From Gerris lacustris (Eukaryota > Arthropoda > Insecta > Hemiptera > Gerridae), in assembly GCA_951217055.1 (NCBI GenBank), contig OX578282.1, positions 42,274,329 to 42,338,328 of the forward strand: a stretch of DNA of 64,000 bases. The letters run 5' to 3'. Position 1 is the first letter of the stretch. Each line of letters opens with the position of its first letter. The position numbers were made by a program, and so were the translations under genes. The notes beneath the pieces were generated by a model. It was not told the DNA's origin. It did no database searches and saw only the letters and a list, made by a program, of their open reading frames with translations. Of this stretch, positions 27,701 to 39,700 are shown in pieces.

Positions 27701-30700
27701 TTATTTTTAAACATATTTAAAAAATGATCAAACAGGTGATTGTTTCCTTTTGATTTCAATTTTAAATAAGTTGATTATAAACAAATATTTTTAAAAAGAA
27801 GCTTTTATTCGTATTCTTGCAAACCCTTTCATTTGATACCCATATCATGGGCGTGCTTAAAAAATAACTAGTCCGCCATCTTGGGCTGCCCGCCATATTG
27901 GATTTAGAATGACGTCACTTAGCTAACCATGCATTATCATCCAAACTAAACCTGTATGCAAAATTTCAATTCAATCGGTTGAGGATAACTTCTTTAAAAT
28001 TCAGTTGCAAGATTTGACCCGAACATACATACATACAAACATTGCAAGTTAAATAAAAGCATGTAAAAATCAGATTTATTTCCATAAATATCTCGGAAAC
28101 ACCATTTATACCATTCGATCTGTATTTAAATGGACTATACATTTTAGAATTATTTAATCAAAATCTTTGAAAGCGTTTTCGAGAAATACGTTTTTTCTGA
28201 GTTTTTGGGGGTAGCGCCCCTAAATTTGGAGCTTAAATTCAGTTCTCGAGTTTGCCTTGAGGGTATGATTTTTTTGAACTTCTCAAAATCGGCCCAGTAG
28301 TTTAGGCTCCATGCGTCTGCACAGACGACAGGCAGACATTTTTTTTGGACTCAGGGGACCTCAAAACGTGTAAATCCATAAAAAAATGTTGCGCCAACAC
28401 AATACTTTCTTTTTATATATACTACGCATATAAGAAAGTAAATAAAATAAATAAAAAACTGATCCAGCAGAAGTAGATAAAATAGCAAACGTAAGGCATT
28501 TGCTAAATCAAGGCGTACAACCTGACAATGCATTCACGTTTTGCGGGTTAAGTCGAAACCATACAAAACATCTTTTTCAGAGCTTCGCAACCATTTTTTT
28601 TAATTCGTGCATGCAAATTGCATAACCTTATCTAATTCGCTGACGGGGATGGAAAAAATGATATCAAAGGGCCTCTCCTGCTCATTATCACTTTTCAAAA
28701 AATAATTATATATTATGTTTATTTGTTTTATTTCATTTATTTAATTATTTGAATTTTGGCGGTAATTCGACAGATGTAAACAAACTAATTAATAATTATG
28801 TTCGCTTATAACTTTTAAACTAATAAATGAAATTTCATCGGTTTTATTTATATTTGTTCCTTATTTTTTACCGGTTTTAACGATATGCTATGTGTCAAAA
28901 ACGTATTCGTACTTTTGATATTATTAACCGCACAAGATTCAAAATTCAAAAAGTGATAACTTCAATATGGCAGCCAATATCAAAATGAAATTTGGTGGGT
29001 TTGATTGTCATACAGAGGGGTACATTTGCGCCAAATTTCAACTCGATCGGATCACTTTCCGATTATTTTTAAATTTTTGCTGAAAGAAAACTGGGCTCAA
29101 GATGGCGGAAAAGTTGATTTTCCGGTTGGCAGAACTGGAAGTAAGGACTGATTTTTCTTCCAAACTTCAACTCTCTAGCTTAAAAACTTTGGGAGTTGAC
29201 ACAGACAGATGCACAGAAATACAGACAGACAGACAGACTAACATCCATCTATAGTAAACACATTATACTTTTTAACTCTGACAGATTTTTCTCGATTTTC
29301 CCAAGCTGTCAGAGTTAAAAGGTATAATGTGTTTACTATAAAAACCACTCAAATTGTTTTAAAAACACCCAAAACGGATAATTCCGTTGAAATCTCGGTT
29401 TCGGAGTTTTTGGGTGAAAATAATACTTTTCCTATATACCTTCGGAGAAGGTGAGGACAAGTAAAAATGGTTAAGAAATTATCAAATTTCAATATGAAAT
29501 GTACCGTTTCTTAATATTTATAATATATAATTCCATATAAAAGTAGTGCAATCTAACCGTAAAAGGGTTTTTAACCGGGGAAAAAAAAATTAATTCCTGA
29601 AACGTTGTCAACAAACACGGACGGTGATAGGCCGGGTTCGATTCCCTGCAGGGCAAGAGCTTTTTTATGGTAAAGTTTTATAAAATGTTAAATAATAATT
29701 ATATGTAACCACGAAAACTGAAAAATACTGGCCAAGTAATTATGAACTCGAATATGAAACAGTTTAGTACGCGTTCTACACATTAGTAAGTAGGAGAGAT
29801 TTTTTTTTTACAATACTTGGTTGCATAGAAATTTCTGCAAGACGTAGTGCGGCATAAGGACCCAGATACAGATTGCTGTGGTTAGTTAAAGCGAGCGTAG
29901 CGAGCTTCCTGCATTCAACGAAATATGCTAAGCGTCTGCGTGTCTGTGTGTCTTAATATGACGATAACTTGAGTAAAATTTGACCGAGTTTGATGAAATT
30001 TGGTACACATGTTCATTTTACCAATGCTCAGGACGAGTTTAAAGCAAATTACTCTTTACTCCTGATTTCGTCTTTATTATTAATTTTTTTTATTCGTTTA
30101 AAATGCAAGTAATCGAATGGAGCTACTTAAATAATAATTATTTATTTTAACAATTTTATTTACGTTGATTAATAACATCGTTATAATTTTAGAGATCAAC
30201 TCATTAAAACATGTTATTTTTTTCTTCGGAAGTTCACTAAATTTGATTTCACTTTATTGGTGTGATAAGGCAATACTTATTTCAGACTCTGATTGCAATC
30301 GGCAGTCACGGATAGCAGTTGCATATACCCTTTTTTGTACTAATAAATAACTACTAATTCTTTGTTCTTTCTGGCTGTTTTATTTTTATTGTAATATAAA
30401 GGATAAACAAAACACTCATCGCCTTAAGGTTAATCTAAGTCCCCTAATATAGGACAAAAATATAAAGAATCGGAATATTTAAGATAAGTATTGGCAATAA
30501 ATTGCGGAAATAAATGTGCGATGAAGATATGTGAAACCGGGTGAATATAAACCACCTTTTATGGTTTATATTCACCCTATACTCATATTTCTCAACTTAT
30601 TGATTTCGCGCATGCACAGAAATCCTTTCTCGTTTTAATTTATAAAATGAACACCTTTTTGTGGTCATACAAAAACCGTCTACTTCCTCTAAAGAAAAAT

Positions 30701-33700
30701 CTGTATTAACGTAAAATGTCCTGCACGCATATGTGTCAACCTTCACCCCAGTCATCACCTTATTTCCTCAAGTCGACACAACACGTAACTGTTTTCCGAA
30801 TCAGCGTGTACTCTGGCCGTACCCTTTAGACTTAAGACAGATTGGATTAGACTTAAGGCCCCCATACACGGTCAAAATGTTTGCGCAAACATTTTGACCG
30901 TGTATGGGGCTGTTTGATGTTTGCGCAAACATGATGTTTGACGTGTATGGCCTAAATTTGCCCGACATCAGGTTTGCGCAAAATGTTTGATCGTGTATAG
31001 GGGCCTTTACACGCATGAATCGATACTTCGATTTAACTCGACAGTTCCTCTGAACAATCATAGTTCAAAACATTGGATCCACACATATTCAGTTCCCTCC
31101 AATATCTAGATTTATACATGAATCGAAACTTCAGTTTATCTCGTCAGTTACTCTAAAAACTCTAATCAATCATAGTTCAAAACTACAACATCTTAGTTCG
31201 GATCCACACAACATACGCGGTCCCTTCCAATATCTAGACTTAAAGTCATCACTTAGCTCTGGATAAATACCTATAAACATCTGATCCAATATAAACAAAC
31301 TCTCCTATATAATTTTTGTTATATTTGGACTCTGCTTGAGTCATTTTCAAGCACCTTTAACAACCATATCAAACTAATTCCTCTATGGATAGTTTCTACA
31401 ACCATTATTGTCACTTAAAAATAATAATAATGGAGAAAAATGTTAAGAATAAAGAAGAAGAAGAAGAAATAACAATTCTTACAATTTATTTGAGTAAAGA
31501 TCTAAATCTTTTGTTATTATGTACATCGAAATCATCAAATTAAAAATGTTTAAGGGCTTTAATTGAGGGATCACCATTTATATACAATTTAAACAAATTA
31601 CTTTTTCTAAACAAAATTAAAAGGTGTTTCAATTGCCGGCGGGGGTGCATTTTTATCATTTAATATCATATTGGGGATTAACCATCCGCATATACTTATT
31701 GTATAATAGAAAGTAAAAATTATTAAAAATACTTCGGCGGTTTTTATAAGGATAATTTTATGGAACAACTAAAATGCAACTTGAATACATGTTTTTATTG
31801 GTTTCTAGAGCTGTCAACTTGATACTTCCCTCGAATAAATTTAAAAATAGTACTTCTGCGATATTTTAATTTTAACATTTGTGGTTTTACTGAGATTATA
31901 AAAAATGGTAATTAAAATTGTCTGTGTAATCTAATGCTGAACTTATTTGCATATACATTAGACTACAAGGGGTATTAAATTCAGCTATTAACTCTTGATA
32001 AATGAAAAAAAAACGAAAAAAAAAACAGACCTTGAAGCAGAAACTCCCTGAATACTAAGTATCCGGAGAACGACAAAATTATCAGACAACAAATGTAGAA
32101 AACTTAATGGCAAATAAAAACTATGCACAAATTAATTAATTTTTCAGCTATTTTTTAGCTATAGTTTTTGCTAAACAGTCACATGAAATATTTTAATAGC
32201 ACAAATACAGCACATGCAGAAAACATTTGTATTATCTCTTTCCGAGACACTAAATGAACAATATTGAAATAAAACGATTTTTAAAGTAAAAACCAATAAG
32301 TCAAATATTCACCACTAATCCGCGTACGTTTAGAGTTGGAGAAAAGTAAAGAAGAAACAGGAAAAGACACAACAAACCAACAAACAACATTGGTAACAGT
32401 CAGAATCAACGGTTAAAACTAAACAGGATCAGTTTAAAGAAAAATCTCAGAAAAATCAATCCTATTATTATTAAAAACTCATTTCATGCTAGGTATTAGT
32501 GGCTAAGTTTCCTATTATCATTAAGGCCTAGAAATTAAATGAAATGCCTAAATAGTTTTGTTGTTTTGAAATGCCTAAATGTTTTGATTATATTATTATA
32601 ATGCATCATTCATTCCATTACTAAGAATATAATACTCTCTTAAACGTGGTGTGGAGTATATTTTACATGTATAAAAAAATAGTCAATCGAAACTAAGTAA
32701 TATAGTACTAAGCCACAATGATAAAAAAAAAAAGATAAAATAAAAACCAATTAGACTTGGAAGTCTTTGATTGAATAATCATCAACCATTGGCGCATTAA
32801 TTTAATTACCAGTCTCTTCTCTATACGGCAGCTGCATTGCATGAGTAAATATTTAATAACTCTAGTTCTAGGACAAATAAATAAAATAATTAAAACTCGA
32901 TTTAAAGAGCATTAGTGTGAGTTTTAAGCACCCCAATCAGAAATTAAATCTGACAACAATTGCGGACGCCAAAAGAGCTCAAAGTCAAAACTTCTATAAA
33001 ACAAAAAAAAGCTCTATTTAAGATAGAACCGATGGAGGTACGACAAAAAGTCATTAGACCTGGTGCAATATGCTTTTCGATGCAATTTACCGTTTGCCGC
33101 AAAAAACCATTTATGTTCAGTCCGTCATTTTTAATTTTTTAAGTGGGATAAACTTTTCATTTTTTAACTTTTCGGATTGTTCCAGTTTGGGCAAATTTCC
33201 GATAAAACGCAAAACCCGCGAGTCTGTAGGGGGTCTAGAAGTAACCAAACATTTTGATTAGCGAATCTGTGGATTTTTTCACTATATATTAAGTGCACTA
33301 TACAATTAGTCAACCTAATTTATTTTATAAAATTGTTAATAACTTTGGTTCTACTCAATATTTTTCAATGAAACTAAGCCAACAACATGCGTAACATTTT
33401 GCGCACACCTCTGCGAAAAAGTCGTTCAGCAAATTTTGCGCCTATAAAGCAAATTTTGCGCCTATAATAAAGTCGGACTGATGGCGACAGACACACACAC
33501 ATACGGATTCGGTTTTCGGAATGTATGAAATGAAAAAGAATACAAACGATTTGCAATTCTGATCAATGTACAGACAAAACTTTAATTTTTTGTATGTATA
33601 TTGTGTAAATAGATAAGTATAAAACTAGATAGTGGTAATTAAGATGGTAAATAAGTTATTTAATAACTTCTAGTTATTTAAAATAACTAAAATATAAAAA

Positions 33701-36700
33701 TGCACTTCATCACTTGCAATAGAACTGTGGGTCTCTTTTTTATATCACACTGTTTTAATTAACAGCTAATATTTTAATAATTTAACTTTAACTGAAATAA
33801 ATCGATTAAGGCCGTTATTAAGGTAATGGAGAGTCAAAGTTTTACAAAAGTTCAAGAGTATAAAGAGAAGCATCAACTTACAGGTGTAAAGATATAAGTT
33901 GAAGAAGTAATAGAATATTAGTAGTATATTATTATGTGTCTAGTAAGTCATTATGTTTGAAGTTATGTGAATGCAATCAACACTTATTATAATAATAACA
34001 ATAAAAGCTCTGACATAAACAATTCATTTAGGGACGGTGCGAATAGCAAATCGCTTCATTTTATTCTGCTCGCAGAAAACAGAGGTCTCGTCAGTGCTCG
34101 CAGTCCTGTTGACGATCCATTGTCTCCGGCAGAATGTCTATTTAATCGTCGCCGCTTCCCCCTGGGGCGCGGGTCCAAAAATGTCCTGGCTCCATTGTTT
34201 GACGTCTGGCGTATTATACCGTCCAATAGCTCCTTTCAATAGAATTCCTTCATACGTCCCAAAGTATTATGAGTGGGACGAGAAGACGTATAAGCAAGTA
34301 CAGCATCTATCAGCGTATGTATATGTTAGCGGAACCCCTTTAGGATAAAGGGGAGATGGAATAATGAATCTGACCCCGTGAAAAAGGAACGGGACAAAGG
34401 ATCGGACAATATCATTGAAGGTTGACAAAGGGGGTGTAAGACATCAGGATGACGAGTATTCGACGAAGGAAAACGGGTTAAAACGGGTTTGCAAACCTGT
34501 CAAGCAGGCAAATCACGTTCAGGTATAGGTGATTCAGGGCGAGCATCAGATGAGACGGTACCAAGCGCAAGCATTACTTAACATGGCGAGCTTAAAGAAT
34601 TTGGCCATCCATCACACATCATCTTTATGTTCAGGAAGAAGCAGGATAAATTTAGAGCAATAGTACAAAAGGCGGACAAAAGCCGATAAGCCTAATTTAT
34701 TTACAAACCCGTCAAGGTGAAGTGCGGGACCATTTGCAAACCTGTCAGTCATTGTCGACATGCAGAATCAGAGGTAATTCAGATTGCTTGTTATGTTGAA
34801 GATAGCACACAAGAGAGAAACGAATTAAAACTGGTTTTAGGATCTATTATGTTTCGTCTTCGCACACCGTCTTCATTACATTTGGATGAAGGCTTGGAAA
34901 ATTAATTAAAATGATTGAAGAAACCCGAAGCATAAGAGTAATTCTCATTAAACTAGTAGAAAATAAAACAGAATATAAATGCCGAACATGGTATTAGCGA
35001 ATATAAAGTAGCATTGGAGAAGAGCATTCAAATGAAAAACAAGATAAAATTAATTAAACTCTAAAAAGACCAAGCTGAAAAAGGGAACAGAAGAACTCTG
35101 TGAAGGCACAATTAAAACCATTCAAATTACCAATCCTATGATAAACCCGTCATAATATTTCTTTTCTTTTAAGAAACCATTTTTAAAACTTCTATTACCT
35201 ATACCACAGAAGACCACTGCAACAGATAATCATAACGAAATACTTTTAATAAATTTAAAGATTGTACTACTTTGCAACTACCTTATTTGATGCCATTCGA
35301 AACTTGCCTAAGAGCATCAAACTACACTTAAAAATACGCAGGCACTACAGCTGAATCTAGTTTGAATAGTTAGATAAGAAAGCATTTTTGTTAGAGATAA
35401 TAAACGCTTCAAAGCGGGTCCTTGACTTTTTTTAGATTTTGCTATGTTAGCTTGAACAAACAGCCAAGAAACTAGTACCGTTCATAGCAATAAGCTGGTC
35501 GTTAGGAAAACATTGATCTCCCGTCCATTTGTAACCCAAGCGAAGGAATTTTATAAAAACAACCTGCATCAATCCTTTATAACTCTATCTCATAACTATT
35601 AACAATTGCGGACGAGTTCATAATTGTTTGGATTGGAGAATGATTTTTTTTCGAAAATCAGTTATAAATATACTTTGACAATACTTTTTCGGGTAATGAC
35701 TTGTTTGATCAATGTCATTGTCATTATTAGTTCTGTTTCCCGATTTAACTCTTGACTAAATAAGAATAAACGAATTAATGTGTCAAGCGAGAAGAAAGAA
35801 CAATCAGTTAAGACCTTTCACTTCAAATAATTAATGAAGATTTAAATCTTCGTTAAAAAGGATAATAAATTACGTCTATTTAAAGACTGGGTTAAGGATC
35901 TTTGTTTGGAAATCAAACAGCATCATTCTGAAGAGACATAATCGGTAACACTGACAGAGGTTGAGGTACAAGTGACATGTGATATTCCCTCGACATTATG
36001 TGATGTAATCTCGCAGGTTGTCTGACTCCCTTGTCATACTGAAGGACGGTTTCCTTATTACAATACGCACAAGGGATTTCTTTTCATACGAGAAATCTCA
36101 CCTCGACTTTGCAGGAATAGAGAGACGTAGTCACTGTGTGTGGCAAATGAAAATTGGCATTGATATTACTATAGTTTATTGTTGCTATTATTTTACTTTT
36201 TTTAGTCCCCTCCGAGTGAACAATATCCGCAGGTGTGGATAACACAAAAGTTATGTTGCTATTAAACCGAAGAGTAGAATACAATGAAGGAATTATAAAG
36301 GTTTTTTTTAGATTGTAATGATGTTTCTTTAGATTCAATGATAATACTTTAGTGAAAAGAATCGTCGGCTCTGTGCTTTACTTGATACTCCATACTATAT
36401 GATATATATACTTCCATACTCTATAAAAGTTAAACAGTGGAGTTAACTCTTAACTTTAGTTACATCTCTGGGCGAATTCTAAAGGACATGGCTAGCGCAA
36501 TGATAAAACGGATATTACTCCTTCTAAAGAGAATCAAGTTTAATTTGAATAATAATCTGCATTCAGCACAATATGTTTTTGGTTTTTGGGTGTTGGTGGA
36601 ATATTTTACAAATTCTTATTCTTCATGTAGCATCATCACTGGACAAAAGGTAATAGATTAATTTATTTACAAAATTATTCACCAAAGTCACCAATTGGTC

Positions 36701-39700
36701 AAAGTGAGTGCAAATTTCTGTGGTGTTTAGTTGGATACAGGTAACTTCTGATAGGAAAAAATGAAAAAGTGCCCAAAACTGTCTTGGAGTAGTGTTCGGC
36801 GTTCTGTTATCGCACATTTCTAGCCTAAGAAAAAGCCGTATCGATAGCATAGGAGATCACGAAGAATGCCTTAAGAGTATATTTAGGCTTGGCCAAGACA
36901 GTCAAAAGGTAACCCATTTCAAAAGTAACCCTATTAAGGTAACATATCCATAAAATTGAGGGATCTAAAGGTTTGTGGTTGGACGATTGAAGCTCGATAG
37001 AATCAACTAATTTGAGATAACGATCGTTATTTATTAAATTCCTTCGTAAAAATTTAACATAACGAACGTTTGTATATGTTCCCCGATATGTAACTTCATT
37101 TATAAAGATAAATTTGATTTATTATAAGTTTAGTCTGCCATTAAATGATAAAACTTTATCATAATATATTTGGTGCCTGTGAAATTAATTTAATAACACA
37201 GGGTAATACTAATAATAAAAGGTAAACATCACACTGCGAATTGTTACCTTAAAATTATATTTAGCTTAGCGTCCTCGAATTATAATAGAAAATAATCGTA
37301 AAAAAAATAAATAAATAAATAAAAATAAAATAAACAAGAACAATAACTTATAAAGTAATCAATGAATATTATATCCGTAAACAACGAGGAAGATGTTTAA
37401 AAGAAACAAATATGATTATATCTAATAATAAAATAATAATCCAAGTAACTTAACAATATAAAGAAATTAATGCCTCAACAAAAGATAACCTCTAACAATT
37501 TAAGGATATTGAGACGGCATGATACTGATTTTTTGGCAGTGGTGTAACAATAATAAGAACTTATTAGACGTAATGACAAGTCAGTACAACAATTACATGA
37601 GCGGAGAGGAATTCATTTCCGCAGTAAAACGTACCTTTTCACGTTCAAACAATAATAAAACTTGCGAGAGATACATGGATAATTAAGCTAAGAAAAAAGC
37701 CAATAGACTAACACAATGAACTCCTTATTAGGATCGGTTTGAAGTGATGGAGTATATCCTTGGTTGGATTAATTTAATCTTTCTAGTTAAAATAATTCTA
37801 ATTTATATAGTCTTGGCTAATTTTGATAACATAGATAATTAATAAGATAGAACTAAACAATAAATTATAAAAAAAGGGTATAATACACGGTAAAGAGTAG
37901 AAAAAGCAGAACGGAGAGAAACCAGTAGGTTTTTCCAAAAGTTGCGAATAATCCAATTGAATGGCTTAAATATTAATTATATATTGGTATTGGTTGTTTT
38001 ACTCTTTAAAATGGGATAGGTCAAGTCACCTCTGCTCGCGGTCATTTATAAATCAAGGTTGAGATTATAGGTTCGATCCTAAGGCTTGGCACTTTAATCT
38101 TAATGGACAAACAACTTTCGGTCTAAAATAAATTATGTATTTTGTTTGTCCGAAACAAAATAACTTGTTTAAACCTAGCAATTAGGCCAATTATTTTAGC
38201 CCTTCTTCACTTACTAATATGGTGTGATCAATAACTAACAGTGAGTCATTTAGATGAAAGTGACAAGCCATAGGATCGAACCCATAACCTCAAACGTGAT
38301 TTATAAAAAAAAAGAAGGTGGTTAATGACCGCGAGCAGATGTGATTTGACCTAACCCATTTTAAACAGTAAAACAACCAATACCAATATAATCAATATTT
38401 AAGCCAATCAATTGGATTATTCGCAGTTAAAGACTATGATTTAGTGATATTATAAGATTATTTTTATATTTATGTCGAAGTAATCCCTATTTATAATCTT
38501 TGTGCACATTTATATCATTACTAAATTTATCTTGAGACTTATGGTGCAATTAGTATTTAATGGAGAACCATATAAAAAAATTGTTTTGAGTAAAATCAAA
38601 ATTTTACATAATTATTTGGAGGCATCGTCTCCAAGTTCAGAGGTAAAATTAATTACTGGATTAAGCCAAGAGGCTCAAATCAAATCAGGCTTTAAATCGT
38701 AAATTTACCAGATTCCTAAATACGCAGCCCATCTTCGTCGTAATAATTATTATATTTGTATTTTCTTATATTAAATTTAATTTAACTTAATCCATTAACA
38801 TAAATGTTCTTATAGCTCACATAAAATGTATAACTACAATTCGATAAGAAGCATGCAGCACGCAAACATTATTTTTATGGCATTAAATAATAACCATTTT
38901 TCTTTCTTGTGTATTTAAAGAAATTTAATTTAAATTAAAAATATATTTAATTAAAATACGAGTAATTTAGAAGTCTGTGAGTCTATTAAAATATATAAGA
39001 AGACAACCCACAAGCAATATTTACTTGTTAATTTGCATAAATAATGTATAGACACTTTTTGCTTCCGAGCTTACTGAATTTTTTATGTCCCTGAATAAAA
39101 TTCCTAGACAGAAATCCGTTTTTGGGAACCACCATATCTTAAAAATCTACTAGTCCGAATTTCTTTGAAATTTGGATGGTAAATCACAATTATCCCATTG
39201 CTGGCTCCACGTTAACACCGATATCATCACACCGATATCATTAAAATGACTGATTTGACTTTTAAGAAAGTTTGTCAAAAGTAGCCCACAGATCGTCCCA
39301 TATTAATTTCAACCATCTAGACAACTTAAAAATATTGCTTAATTGGTGTTAATTAAACAATAATTGAGAAAGATGGAAAAATTAAATAATTTAGACAGTA
39401 ATGAGCTATAAAAGCAATACATGATTGTAGTACGCGACATGATTGTAGACGAAAGGAAGCTATGAACCACACTAATTGGCAGAGTAATTTTGAATAATAG
39501 ATATTTTCAGAGAGATTAGTATCACAATGGTCCAACCACTGAACTACGACAAAGAATACACTATTTCCTGACTTCATTTATAATTTATTTACTGTATCAT
39601 AATACATTTCAAGTAACAATACATTCAAAAACAGTACATAAAGTATTGTTTTTGAGAGGGATAGAGAGAATTAAGAACTAGGTGGATGTCGACTGTGAAA

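Noticed and set aside
33967..34348. Two overlapping plus-strand frames in a less AT-rich block
   Set aside because: Both frames are open only because of base composition; neither shows a motif or splice support.
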